Origin: a candidate division Zixibacteria bacterium SM23_73_3
Lineage (GTDB): Bacteria; Zixibacteria; MSB-5A5; SM1-73
NCBI GenBank assembly: GCA_001304155.1
Contig: LJUX01000009.1
Coordinates: forward strand, 1-33,858
Direction of reading: 5' to 3'
Length of the DNA: 33,858 bases
Of this stretch, positions 1 through 8,525 are shown in pieces. The notes below the pieces were generated by a model. It was given only the letters and a program-made list of their open reading frames with translations, made no database searches and had not been told where the DNA came from. The position numbers were made by a program, and so were the translations under genes. The stretch's first letter is position 1; the number at the start of each line of letters is the position of its first letter.

Positions 1-30
1 GCGGACAAAAGGTAATTGAGCTAAAAGCAG

Positions 31-933
31 ATGAACAAGCAATATTTCATTGGAGTTGATTTAGGGGGGACTAATATCAAATTTGGCATAGTCTCCGAGA
101 ATGGCAGAGTTTTGCACAAAGGGATGATCTCTGCCCAGGCGAATCTGGGAAGGGAGGCAATTCTTGACAACATAAATCGAGCTGTCGAAAGATCATTAGC
201 CTTCGCCAGAAAAAAAAGAATCAAAATAAAAGGGATTGGGGTTGGTTCGCCAGGAACGGTGAATTTAAAAACCGGCAAAATTGAAGGCTCCTGCCCCAAT
301 ATCCCTCAGATGGTGAATGTGAATCTAAAGAGATGGCTTTCTAAACACTTTGAATTCCCCATTTATGTGGACAACGATGCCAATTTGATGGCAATCGGGG
401 GCGGAATAATCTTAGATGGAAAGCTTTTTCATGGCTCGAACTTTGCCGGGGCTGAATTCGGTCACATGACTATCATTTACAACGGAAGAAAATGTAATTG
501 TGGTGGCACTGGCTGTCTGGAAATGTATGCCTCCGCGCCCGCCATAGTGAAAGACACGAAGAGACTTCTGGGTAAGGATAGAAAATCCATCATTCACAAA
601 TTAACCAAAGGAGATTTGGATAGACTCACTACTAAAGTCATATTTCAAGCAGAAAGAAAAGGGGATATTTTAGCTTCGTATGTGATAAATCAAGCCTGTG
701 CATATTTAGGAGCAGGCATTGCCAGCGCAGTTAATCTTTTGAATCCGCAGGTGGTAGTGATTGGGGGCGGGGTATCAAAAGGCTGTCAAAGTTTCATCCG
801 CAGAATTGAAGAAGAGGTCAAAAAAAGAGCTTTTCCCTCTGCCACAAAAAATTTGAAAGTGGTCAAAGCCAAATTGGGCAACGACGCGGGATTTATCGGC
901 GCGGCGATTTTGTGCACAGAGGCAAATCGGTGA
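31..933 (+). CDS. ROK family sugar kinase (glucokinase-like)
   Basis: A complete 300-residue protein of normal length for the ROK (repressor, ORF, kinase) family. These cytoplasmic enzymes usually phosphorylate glucose, N-acetyl sugars or related hexoses with ATP. The N-terminal phosphate-binding motif DLGGTNIKFG starts at residue 10. The catalytic-loop motif DNDAN is at 114-118. A His at 145 and the zinc-binding cysteines 155, 157 and 162 (CNCGGTGC) form the ROK signature. A glycine-rich C-terminal segment (VVVIGGGVS) completes the ATPase fold. There is no N-terminal helix-turn-helix, so this is a kinase and not a ROK repressor. The ATG at 31 is preceded by an AGG-containing stretch about 15 bases upstream. 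The sugar specificity cannot be read from the sequence, and no sugar-pathway gene lies next to it in the window. Confidence 0.93.
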   Translation: MNKQYFIGVDLGGTNIKFGIVSENGRVLHKGMISAQANLGREAILDNINRAVERSLAFARKKRIKIKGIGVGSPGTVNLKTGKIEGSCPNIPQMVNVNLKRWLSKHFEFPIYVDNDANLMAIGGGIILDGKLFHGSNFAGAEFGHMTIIYNGRKCNCGGTGCLEMYASAPAIVKDTKRLLGKDRKSIIHKLTKGDLDRLTTKVIFQAERKGDILASYVINQACAYLGAGIASAVNLLNPQVVVIGGGVSKGCQSFIRRIEEEVKKRAFPSATKNLKVVKAKLGNDAGFIGAAILCTEANR

Positions 934-955
934 CGGGGCAAACAAGACAAGCGAT

Positions 956-987
956 CAACGGATTGAACGGATTAGACGGATCGACGG
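956..987. repeat. Degenerate ACGGATT decamer tandem repeat
   Basis: About three copies of a roughly 10-base unit related to aacggattga lie in the gap between the ROK kinase and the converging PD-(D/E)XK-like gene. A second copy of the same repeat type lies at 15059-15096, where it is read as the end of a coding region. I see no promoter or terminator in this gap. Confidence 0.6.
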
Positions 988-1033
988 TCAAATATCCCAC
1001 AGCAAGCTGTTGGTCACCCGTCCAATGGTGGTC

Positions 1034-1945
1034 TTAGGAAAGGGCGCCGACTGACATGGCTTGATCGAGACCATCGGCCATCCTGTGAAGAAGGTGAGAG
1101 TCGGAACTGCCTTGTAAGCAGGTTTGCTTGACCCTGATTTCATGCACGTGAGTGAGCAGCTGGCTATCCTCTAGTACAGCCGGTGTGCTTAACACGAGGA
1201 ACACTCCGATTACTCTGGTATCCACGATCGTCCTTTCAAGTGATTCGAAGGGCTTCCAAGCCTCGAGAATTATCCTGTCTAATCTTGCGTTCATATCAGA
1301 TTTGTTTTTCCCAACGATAAACATGTGACCTTTATGTAGCATCTTTCCAATCGACAGCGCTATTATGCCGCGGGAATTTGTCCTATTCAAGCGATTAAGG
1401 GACTTCGTAGTCTGGTCTATCGCCTTTAGGAAGTTTCTTCTCACAGAGTTCCTGGTTTGCGGTCTTTTGCACTCGAGCAGGAAATGCTTGGACTCGAATA
1501 CACAATGCACGTCTGAGTGAGAGTCAAACACAACCTCAAGACCTGAACCCTTCAATATGGCGATCATACTCAACTCAAACAGGAAATCTCTCGGTGAACT
1601 AGTAGCTCTCGTCGGGTCCTCTTCATCAACCATAGCGGGACCTTTCGCTACAAACCGAAGTCTCTCTCTCAAACACTGTGGATCCACATCTTTCAACTGG
1701 CCATAAATGGTCACGAACTCGCTGCTCTCGTAGAGGGAGAAGACGATCTCCTTGAAATCCGTCGATCGGACGAACTCCTCAATACGGCCTTCCACACGAT
1801 ATTGGTTCAACCTTCGGATATTCTTCCTATACGTGTCGAATCTCGACGAGGCGAACTTAATTCCAATTGTCCGAAACCATGCTTCAACGTCATTCAGTCG
1901 CTGTAATATGTCTTGGTATGAGTGCTTTCCTACAACACGCCCCAT
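1034..1945 (-). CDS. Orphan protein with a PD-(D/E)XK nuclease-like core
   Basis: A 303-residue protein that I do not recognise as a named family. Residues 115-170 contain the spaced acidic pattern of a PD-(D/E)XK nuclease core. E124 lies in a helix (FLFELS), D145 follows in a predicted strand (HSDVHCVFES), and E158-C-K160 (LLECKRP) forms the E-x-K half-motif. The N-terminal 100 residues are charged and helical, with no known domain visible. No methyltransferase, specificity subunit or toxin-immunity partner lies beside it. The ATG at 1945 has a good AGAGGAAG ribosome-binding site. It lies 92 bases downstream of the MetE-like gene on the same strand and could be co-transcribed, or it could be a mobile insertion at the end of that operon. 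It may act on nucleic acid; an inactive relative is also possible. Confidence 0.62.
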   Translation of the reverse strand: MGRVVGKHSYQDILQRLNDVEAWFRTIGIKFASSRFDTYRKNIRRLNQYRVEGRIEEFVRSTDFKEIVFSLYESSEFVTIYGQLKDVDPQCLRERLRFVAKGPAMVDEEDPTRATSSPRDFLFELSMIAILKGSGLEVVFDSHSDVHCVFESKHFLLECKRPQTRNSVRRNFLKAIDQTTKSLNRLNRTNSRGIIALSIGKMLHKGHMFIVGKNKSDMNARLDRIILEAWKPFESLERTIVDTRVIGVFLVLSTPAVLEDSQLLTHVHEIRVKQTCLQGSSDSHLLHRMADGLDQAMSVGALS

Positions 1946-2037
1946 GGTCTTCCTCTGCTCGTTTTCTCGTTCTGGCGGGTCCTGTCCACCTTTGGTGGGC
2001 TCAGTGCAGGCAAGCCCTGTACCTGAGCCAAGCCAGG

Positions 2038-3006
2038 CTATCCGTTAAAGCTGTGAACCACTTCCACCATGTTCTTCAGCTTCTTTTGAGCTTCGGCGTG
2101 AGGCAGGAATTCCAGTCCGCAGGATGGATTGACCCAGATTTTGTCGGCAGGAATTCTCTTGGCGGTTTTTTTGAATAGAGCAATGAGGTCAGACTGCTTT
2201 TCCATCATGGTGTTTCGCGCGTCCACACACCCCAGCCCGATTTCTTTTTTCCCATCATATTCTAAAAGTAAATCCAGATTTTCTTTTTTGCTAACCACAT
2301 CCACGCCAATTATGTCAATTGGGAGATCAAAGAGGTAGGGAACTAATTTCTTAATGGAGCCGAAATAAAGATACAGAGCAAACTTGGCATTTATCCCTTG
2401 GGTGATTATGTTTAAAGATTCCTTCGCCAATTTTAGTTTTTCCGGATAAAAACATAAGGAGGGTTCGTCAATCTGTATTATCTTCGCCCCTTCCTGACTC
2501 AGTTTCTCTGCTTCCTTATGCAAAATCTCCGCCAAATCCAAAGTTAGCTTCTCCTCATCCTGATAGAACTCATCTAAAGACAGGCAAGCAAAGGTGAAGG
2601 CTCCCACCATGACCGGTTTGATCTCTTTTTTGGAATTTGCTTGGGCGAACTTAAATTCCTCTACCACCGAATAATTTCTAAATGAAAGTTTTGACTTGAT
2701 GATGGGTCGGCGATAGTAAACGTTGTTGTCGAAAAACCTCAAAAGTCCGCCTATCTCCATTCCCTGGATATTTCTGGCAAAAGGGGTGACCAGATCATCC
2801 CAGCGAATCTGCCCATCCGTGATCAGATCCACTCCCGCTTCCTCCTGCTCTTTTATCACCCTTTTTATGGTCTCCTGATAAGCCTGCTCCAGCTTTTCTG
2901 CGGAGATCTTCTTTTGATCAAATCTGTTCCGTGCCCGCCGAAGATTTACCGCAGTTTTGTCTTCGGTTATTTTTGGATAATTTCCCACTACCGTGGTTTT
3001 AAACAT
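2038..3006 (-). CDS. MetE-like protein, N-domain type, lacking most zinc ligands
   Basis: A 322-residue single-domain member of the cobalamin-independent methionine synthase (MetE/COG0620) fold. The start TTVVGNYPK (4-12) and the IDEPSL motif (179-184) are typical of the family. Where catalytic MetE domains carry H-x-C zinc ligands, this protein reads LYLYFGS (211-217), which resembles the N-terminal, non-catalytic MetE domain. The DARNTMMEK stretch (262-270) also matches that domain better. One cysteine (C296, in NPSCGL) remains at the position of the last ligand. It may be a stand-alone methyl-transfer partner, an alternative folate-independent methionine synthase, or a non-catalytic relative. 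It lies 73 bases downstream of the GAF-receiver gene. The ATG at 3006 follows a GGGGGGATAG ribosome-binding site. The fold call is firm; the reaction is open. Confidence 0.78.
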   Translation of the reverse strand: MFKTTVVGNYPKITEDKTAVNLRRARNRFDQKKISAEKLEQAYQETIKRVIKEQEEAGVDLITDGQIRWDDLVTPFARNIQGMEIGGLLRFFDNNVYYRRPIIKSKLSFRNYSVVEEFKFAQANSKKEIKPVMVGAFTFACLSLDEFYQDEEKLTLDLAEILHKEAEKLSQEGAKIIQIDEPSLCFYPEKLKLAKESLNIITQGINAKFALYLYFGSIKKLVPYLFDLPIDIIGVDVVSKKENLDLLLEYDGKKEIGLGCVDARNTMMEKQSDLIALFKKTAKRIPADKIWVNPSCGLEFLPHAEAQKKLKNMVEVVHSFNG

Positions 3007-3079
3007 GATTCTATCCCCCCCGCTGAGTTTCCACCTCTTGACCCTTGACCCTGGTGTAAGGGGAGTAAGGAAGTGTCTT

Positions 3080-4159
3080 TTACTTTTCCAGCAGGTCTTT
3101 GATGGTCTTCTCCAATTGATCGATCTGGAAGGGCTTATTTATTACCAAGTCAACCTTCGATTCTTTCATCTTATCCGGATCAGGATCTATTCCCCAACCG
3201 GTGATGAGTATTACCGGAACGTGCGGATTTTTTTGCTTTATGGTTTTGGAGACTTCCCAACCGGATATATCCGGCATACCCAGATCTGTAATCACCAGAT
3301 CGAACCTCTCCTTTTCAAACATCTCCACTCCCTCTCTTCCGCGGGAAGCCACCTTTGATCTATAACTCATCCTCTCCAGCACGTTGACCAAAAGATCGGT
3401 TACGATGGGTTGGTCATCAATAACTAAAACCTTTTTTTCTTCTGGCGGGCTATCTTTTTCTCCCTGAATGGTGATCACCTCTTCTATGTTCAATTCATCT
3501 CCGGATGGGAGTTTTATCTCTTCATTTTTTGTCTTCCCTACGTTGATCGTCTGTTCTAAGGATCCTTGCTCCAGCTCAGCTATGTATGAGAGAACCCTCT
3601 TTTTGAAACGATTTTGTGCATCTAAAATCTCTTGAACCGGAATGGCGTCCCTGTCTCTGTATCTGAAATTCATAAGTTCGATACTCCCCAGAATCGGCAC
3701 CAGGATTTCATCCAAGCTATCCCTGATATACTGGGAGAAGTGCTCCAAAAGCTGTCCCATCTGTCCCCCAAAAAGGGTTATGATTTCCCCATCCTCTTCT
3801 TTGAATCTATATTTCTCCTGGCTGAATGCGGTCAAGATACCCCACAACTTTTCTTTAGAAAAGACCGGAACGGCGATCATAGAATTTAACCCTTCATCTT
3901 TTGCTAAAAAAGACAAACTTGCCTCCGTTTCCGGGATGTCATTTACAATTTGAGGAATTTGGCTATCAACAACGCGCTTGAAAACCCCTTGCTCCACCTT
4001 CCAGTTTTTTAAGCTTTGAATCGATTCCTTACGAAAATCTGAGGAATATGCCAGGATTAACTCACCTCCTGAGGAGCCAAACTGAAAGAGGGCAACCTGC
4101 TTTGTTTTTAAAAACTTGGTTAACTGTTTAACTGTAATTTCAAATATCTTCTGCATCAT
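3080..4159 (-). CDS. GAF domain plus C-terminal response-regulator receiver
   Basis: A 359-residue cytoplasmic signalling protein. Residues 1-135 look like a GAF sensor domain (IAVPVFSKEKLWGILTAF near 95-112). Residues 136-240 are a helical, charged linker that resembles a remnant dimerisation region without a recognisable kinase H-box or ATPase. Residues 242-359 form a complete receiver domain: acidic pair D248/D249, phospho-acceptor D292 in TDLGMPD, T320 in LITGW and K342 in NKPF. No DNA-binding, cyclase or phosphatase output domain follows, so the signal probably passes to a partner by protein contact. The gene starts 18 bases after the miaB stop with an AAAAGGGAAGG ribosome-binding site, which suggests translation from the miaB transcript. 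The cognate kinase is not in the window. Confidence 0.88.
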   Translation of the reverse strand: MMQKIFEITVKQLTKFLKTKQVALFQFGSSGGELILAYSSDFRKESIQSLKNWKVEQGVFKRVVDSQIPQIVNDIPETEASLSFLAKDEGLNSMIAVPVFSKEKLWGILTAFSQEKYRFKEEDGEIITLFGGQMGQLLEHFSQYIRDSLDEILVPILGSIELMNFRYRDRDAIPVQEILDAQNRFKKRVLSYIAELEQGSLEQTINVGKTKNEEIKLPSGDELNIEEVITIQGEKDSPPEEKKVLVIDDQPIVTDLLVNVLERMSYRSKVASRGREGVEMFEKERFDLVITDLGMPDISGWEVSKTIKQKNPHVPVILITGWGIDPDPDKMKESKVDLVINKPFQIDQLEKTIKDLLEK

Positions 4160-4177
4160 ACCTTCCCTTTTTAGAAA

Positions 4178-5533
4178 TCACAATTGCAATCTACAAATCT
4201 TTTCATCAAAATTCACTCCTCCCAGGTTACCAAAGAGGGTGAAGCTATCAGCTCCATTTATCTTCACTGAAACAATCTTTCCCAGAAGATTCCTATCCCC
4301 TTCAATGATCACGGTCTTGTTGGTTTTAGTCTTTCCTTTCCATCTATTTTTGTCTCTTTTACTTTTATCGTCCACCAGCACTTGAAAAGTTTTGCCCAAA
4401 AGCTTTTGATTTTTCTTTTTGGAGATTTCCTTTTGAAGTTTTATCAAAACGTGCAATCGCTCAAGCTTTTCCTCTTCTGGCACGTCGTCGATCAGTGAGG
4501 CAGCTTTGGTTCCCACTCTTATTGAGTAGCGAAACATGAAAGCGGAATCAAACTTCACTTTTTTCATTATATCCAGGGTCTTTTTAAAATCCTCTTTGGT
4601 TTCGGTGGGAAAGCCAGCGATTACGTCTGTAGAGAGAGATACATCTCCTATCCTCTCTTTCATCCGCTCTACTAACTTCAAGTAATCGCCTGCTGTGTAG
4701 TTGCGATTCATCTTTTCCAAAATCTTATCAGACCCTGCCTGCAAAGGAAGATGAATGTGTTTACAAATCTTAGGAAGCGTGGCGATCTTGTCAATCAATT
4801 TCCCGGGCAAATCCTTTGGATGAGAGGTCATAAAGCGAATCCAATCAATCGTGGTCTGGTCATTTGCCATCTCAAGCAGATCGGCGAAATCTTTGCCCTT
4901 AAATTTGTAGGAGTTGACGTTCTGCCCGATCAAGGTCACCTCTTTGCAGCCGGACTCAGTTAAAAACTGGATTTCCCTTATTATCTGATCTGTGGGCCGG
5001 TGTCTTTCCGGTCCTCTGACATAAGGAACCACACAATAGGAACAGAAATTATCACATCCGCGAGAGATGGCAATGAATGAAGTATAAGGAGTCTTGCGTT
5101 CGGGGAGTATCTCCTGTTCCCATATCTTATGAGAATCAAAATCCTCACGGGAAGGACAGACAGCAACTTGGGAATAGCCTTTGTTATTCTCCAAATAGAT
5201 AGGAAGCTGGAAAATTTGATCCGGTCCCAGTACCAAATTCAGGTAAGGCATCTGCTTAACCAACTCCTCTCCCATTCTCTGAGCCATACAGCCAATCACC
5301 ACCAGCATCACCTGCGGATTCTTCTGCTTGTATCTATAAAACTCAGAAAGCCTTCCCAGAGCTCGCTTTTCCGCCTTCTCCCTTACCGAACAGGTGTTCA
5401 GCACGATAACATCAGCGTCCTTTGGATTATTGGTGATCTTATGACCTTCCAAAAGAAGTAGACTGGTGAGTCTTTCCGAGTCATAAACATTCATCTGACA
5501 TCCAAATGTCTGCAGGTATACCTTTTTACTCAT
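4178..5533 (-). CDS. miaB: MiaB tRNA methylthiotransferase
   Basis: tRNA-2-methylthio-N6-dimethylallyladenosine synthase. It adds the methylthio group to i6A37 of tRNAs reading UNN codons, using two [4Fe-4S] clusters and S-adenosylmethionine. Numbered from the chosen start, the N-terminal domain has C12 (TFGCQMN), C47 (LNTCSVRE) and C82 (VIGCMAQR). The radical-SAM triad C160, C164 and C167 sits in SRGCDNFCSYC, and a TRAM RNA-binding domain ends the 451-residue protein. The frame stays open to a possible start at 5611, but that start would lie inside the -35 box of a good promoter (5584-5611). The ATG at 5533 (MSKKVYLQTFG) matches the normal MiaB N-terminus and is preferred. It is the first gene of a run with the GAF-receiver and MetE-like genes. 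Confidence 0.96.
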   Translation of the reverse strand: MSKKVYLQTFGCQMNVYDSERLTSLLLLEGHKITNNPKDADVIVLNTCSVREKAEKRALGRLSEFYRYKQKNPQVMLVVIGCMAQRMGEELVKQMPYLNLVLGPDQIFQLPIYLENNKGYSQVAVCPSREDFDSHKIWEQEILPERKTPYTSFIAISRGCDNFCSYCVVPYVRGPERHRPTDQIIREIQFLTESGCKEVTLIGQNVNSYKFKGKDFADLLEMANDQTTIDWIRFMTSHPKDLPGKLIDKIATLPKICKHIHLPLQAGSDKILEKMNRNYTAGDYLKLVERMKERIGDVSLSTDVIAGFPTETKEDFKKTLDIMKKVKFDSAFMFRYSIRVGTKAASLIDDVPEEEKLERLHVLIKLQKEISKKKNQKLLGKTFQVLVDDKSKRDKNRWKGKTKTNKTVIIEGDRNLLGKIVSVKINGADSFTLFGNLGGVNFDEKICRLQL

Positions 5534-5583
5534 AGGAATCTCTTGGTATGGATCAGCTTGCCCAATCAATCCTTCTCCATAGA

Positions 5584-5611
5584 ATAATAACTTACCACCC
5601 CAATTTGTCAA
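5584..5611 (-). promoter_or_regulatory. Sigma70-type promoter for the miaB run
   Basis: On the minus strand TTGACA (5611-5606) is followed after 16 bases by TATTAT (5589-5584). Transcription would begin near 5577, about 44 bases before the miaB ATG at 5533. This placement rules against the longer miaB reading frame that starts at 5611. Confidence 0.65.
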
Positions 5612-5649
5612 GCCTTAAAAGGGCGGCTTTTGAATGTTGGAGGAATTCC

Positions 5650-5668
5650 GGCGGGCAGGACGCCCGCC
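5650..5668. repeat. GC-rich intergenic hairpin
   Basis: A perfect 7-bp inverted repeat (ggcgggc / gcccgcc) with a 5-base loop lies between miaB and the DUF5916 gene. It is not followed by a T-run on either strand, so it is more likely a palindromic repeat element or processing site than an intrinsic terminator. Confidence 0.5.
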
Positions 5669-5739
5669 TTACGGGGTCTTCTTTAGGAGGTGAGCAAAGA
5701 AAAAAGAGGAAAGAACTTCGGTGGAACTTAACAAGATGT

Positions 5740-8175
5740 TTATAAGCTCCACCAGTAATTTATTTTGACCAAAAAAGTATTGCCCGGAACGGTATCGAAA
5801 AGATTATCCCAGTCGCGCCTGAATCTGAAATCACCCATTCCTTCTTCCCAGGTATCCCGGTTCTGAGTCCAGACCAAGAAAAGGGTGCTGCCAGGACGAT
5901 ACTCCCAGCGCAAGACCACGTTGGAGTTGAAAGACCTCCACTTGAAGTCTGGCTCCTCTTCCGCTTCGTTGTAGACTGTCTCGTCGACGTACTCGAAATC
6001 ATCTGGTGGTATCAGCTTTTTGAAATTCTTGTAATCCACAGCCGCCATGAAAGGCTGGGCATAGACTTGCAGAGTCAGATTCTTGGTGAAGGTGTAAGTT
6101 GCTCTGATGGTCATGTCGAAACGTTCCATCTCCTGCTCGCCGAAAATATCATCGGTTCTGTTGCCATCCTCATCCTCCAGGTTGGTCAGCCATCGGGAAA
6201 CGCCCTCGCTTCTGCGGTAGCCGGGACCTCCGCTTATCTCTATATTCGACCTGGGATGTAGATTGAGCCACAGTCTATATTCGACGAAACGCCCGTCCCA
6301 GGTGTCTCCAGTCTCGAAGAAAGGATTGATCTGCCACCATCTCCGGGCATCCGTCTCCAACCAAATCCACCAGTTCTGTCCAATGGGGATCGGTGCCGGC
6401 GGTCCACCTCGCGTCTCCCGATCAGAATACATGTTGTCGTAATCCGCCCAGATGCCTCCACCCACAGTCCAGAAATTTACAAGCTCAATGGAGTTATTGA
6501 AGTTCCCTCCCCGGGTCAGTTTCACCCCGGAAAGGTTTTCGGCCCAGCCGACGTTAAGATTGTTCCAGGTTTTTCTGATGATCCACCAGGGCTTTGTGGT
6601 TCTGTACTGCACCCATGCCCAGGCTTCCTTATAGTCGTTACGTGATAAGAAGCCCATGTGGTTCAAATCTATTCCTCTGTCCAGGTATTCCGCGCTGATC
6701 GATCCACGGATATGCTCTCCTCCCTGTTTTTCAAAGCCCATCGCTCCACCCCAGCCATCTTGATCCGGCCCCGTTTTGGAGCCCATTACCTGTCCCGCCC
6801 ATTCATAATCTCCGTTGTGAAAGCGCAGAGTCCAGTCTACGTCCCCGGCATAAGCAGGGTAGGAGTTCTTCTGGTTAACGGCAGTTGCCATGACTCCCAC
6901 GGTTGAGTTTTTCAAAACATCTTGCATTACCCGGGCTGCGAAATAATTAGCTTCAGGCTCTATCACCTCCTTTTTGCGATACCCATCTTCGTGCATGAAC
7001 TCTGCCTCTTCCCGCTGGGTTACCGCCTCCATAATTCCGATGGAGGTGCCGCCTGCTGTTTTTCCGCTTACCTTGCTAGCAAACAGGATGGTGGTGGCCG
7101 TTGGTCTGTCGATGTAGTAATCTACACCGTCAGGCCACAGAGAAGGACTTTTTCCAATCCTGCGGGAATAGAAAAGATCAAATGGGGTCTCGAAGATCTT
7201 GAATCCTTCCAGGAAAAACGGACGCTTCTCCGGATACCAGGTCTCGAAGGTGGACAGATTTAGTATGGTCTCATCCTGCTCCACCTGTCCGAAATCGGGA
7301 TTGATGGCGGCATCCAGAGTAATGTTGGAGGTGATGCCGTATTTGAGGTCAAAGCCGAAATTCCCAAAGAAATCCCTGCCATCTGGGTTGCCCGGACTCT
7401 TCGCTTCCGTCTCCTCATAAGAGACCACGTAAGGTAGAATCTCAAGTCTCTTGGGAGGAACGAGATTCTTCAAACCTTTCAGGTGACCGAAATGAGAGAC
7501 AAAGCCACTGGCCTCCTCCGGAATGTATATCCACCGATCCAACTCGTTCTTGCGGGCAATGCGGCGGCTGCAGTAGAATCCCCAGACCGGATTCTCCTCA
7601 CAGGCGAAACGAAGGCAGTGAAAAGGTATCTTGAACTCTGCTATCCAACCCCAGGGAGTTATCCTGGCAGCTGATTCCCACACGGCATCCCAGCTATCAT
7701 CACTCCAGTTGTCGTTGTAGTAGTAGCAGTCTCGCTGGGTTCCCGATACAGAGACCACAAAAGCATACGCTGTCTGATGGTCATGATAGCTGTCGATGAT
7801 TAAGTTAACCAGGTCGTTCTCCACATATCTGTCTCTGCGCGTCAGGCGGCTGATGATCCCTTCCGGCTCTGAATCGTACATCTCCATGCCTACATACAGG
7901 GCCTCATCGTCATAGCCCACCCTGACGAACGTGGTCTCCGAGGCCGGCTGACCCTCGTCCGGTTGATACTGGGTGAAATTACCGGATCTCTCAGCCTGCT
8001 GCCAGAAGGCCTCATCCAATATTCCGTCTATTTTCGCACCCGGATTTGCTCTGACGGCAGTGATGCTTTTTACCGTATCCCCCTCAGATTCTTCAGCCAA
8101 TGCGTTAAGATAATCTAGAAGGAGAAAAAGGAAAAAAATTAAAATTAAGATCAAGATCCATTTCCAACTTGGCAT
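5740..8175 (-). CDS. DUF5916 outer-membrane protein with CBM9-like N-domain
   Basis: An 811-residue exported protein. A hydrophobic signal segment spans roughly residues 5-27. Residues 38-235 match the carbohydrate-binding family 9-like fold that heads this family (KIDGILDEAFWQQA, then VRVGYDDEALYVGMEMYDSE). The rest, from about 245, matches DUF5916, which is predicted to form an outer-membrane beta-barrel. The motif NPDFGQVEQDE and the stretch WYPEKRPFFLEG are characteristic. The C-terminal half is rich in aromatic, alternating strands and ends in KINYWWSL, a plausible barrel terminus. Function in this family is unproven; binding or uptake of a polymer at the cell surface is a fair guess. 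A 5'-leader inverted repeat (8193-8259) lies just upstream. The gene is 207 bases upstream of miaB, with miaB's own promoter between them. Confidence 0.88.
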   Translation of the reverse strand: MPSWKWILILILIFFLFLLLDYLNALAEESEGDTVKSITAVRANPGAKIDGILDEAFWQQAERSGNFTQYQPDEGQPASETTFVRVGYDDEALYVGMEMYDSEPEGIISRLTRRDRYVENDLVNLIIDSYHDHQTAYAFVVSVSGTQRDCYYYNDNWSDDSWDAVWESAARITPWGWIAEFKIPFHCLRFACEENPVWGFYCSRRIARKNELDRWIYIPEEASGFVSHFGHLKGLKNLVPPKRLEILPYVVSYEETEAKSPGNPDGRDFFGNFGFDLKYGITSNITLDAAINPDFGQVEQDETILNLSTFETWYPEKRPFFLEGFKIFETPFDLFYSRRIGKSPSLWPDGVDYYIDRPTATTILFASKVSGKTAGGTSIGIMEAVTQREEAEFMHEDGYRKKEVIEPEANYFAARVMQDVLKNSTVGVMATAVNQKNSYPAYAGDVDWTLRFHNGDYEWAGQVMGSKTGPDQDGWGGAMGFEKQGGEHIRGSISAEYLDRGIDLNHMGFLSRNDYKEAWAWVQYRTTKPWWIIRKTWNNLNVGWAENLSGVKLTRGGNFNNSIELVNFWTVGGGIWADYDNMYSDRETRGGPPAPIPIGQNWWIWLETDARRWWQINPFFETGDTWDGRFVEYRLWLNLHPRSNIEISGGPGYRRSEGVSRWLTNLEDEDGNRTDDIFGEQEMERFDMTIRATYTFTKNLTLQVYAQPFMAAVDYKNFKKLIPPDDFEYVDETVYNEAEEEPDFKWRSFNSNVVLRWEYRPGSTLFLVWTQNRDTWEEGMGDFRFRRDWDNLFDTVPGNTFLVKINYWWSL

Positions 8176-8192
8176 TTTTCGGTTCCCTCAAT

Positions 8193-8259
8193 TTAGAGGT
8201 GATTAGTTCAGTTGTTTCCCTTTCTAAGGATAAGCAATCGCAAATCCTTTCACCTCTAA
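8193..8259 (-). promoter_or_regulatory. Leader inverted repeat upstream of the DUF5916 gene
   Basis: A perfect 10-bp inverted repeat (ttagaggtga at 8193-8202, tcacctctaa at 8250-8259) encloses a second pair (aaggat / atcctt). It lies 18-84 bases before the DUF5916 start codon, within the likely 5' leader. It could be an mRNA structure or a repressor-binding region. It matches no riboswitch class that I recognise. Confidence 0.4.
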
Positions 8260-8363
8260 CATCACTCTTTTATACACTTTTATTGGATGACCAGTTTCAT
8301 TTTTTTGTTGGAATTACAGCTTTTTTGCCACGGACTTGGTCACACAAAGTTGGCTTGGCTCTT

Positions 8364-8525
8364 ATGTAATTGTTCGATTTATGGTTCGACAAGCTCACCA
8401 TCCTGCCTCGCACTGAGTGCGCTTCCTTCCACACCCTGCCTCTGGCGGGGGACGAAGTGCGGCACGAAGTGATCAAATCGAAGGATCGAGCGATTGTGAG
8501 GGACAATGAATTGGACAACTACAAT
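8364..8525. repeat. Degenerate inverted-repeat element, family A
   Basis: The left end reads atgtaattgttcgattta, and the right end in reverse complement reads ttgtagttgtccaattc. The two ends match at about 13 of 18 positions. The same end sequences recur at 31002-31079, and the left end recurs at 19442-19463. At 162 bases this is the longest and most decayed copy. It has the form of a small non-autonomous (MITE-like or REP-like) element. Confidence 0.5.

Noticed and set aside
1752-2178. Plus-strand open frames across the MetE-like/PD-(D/E)XK junction
   Set aside because: They overlap both minus-strand genes and have no start signals or protein-like pattern.
4178-5611. The longer miaB reading frame from 5611
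   Set aside because: The extra 26 residues do not match MiaB, and their start overlaps the -35 box of the likely promoter.
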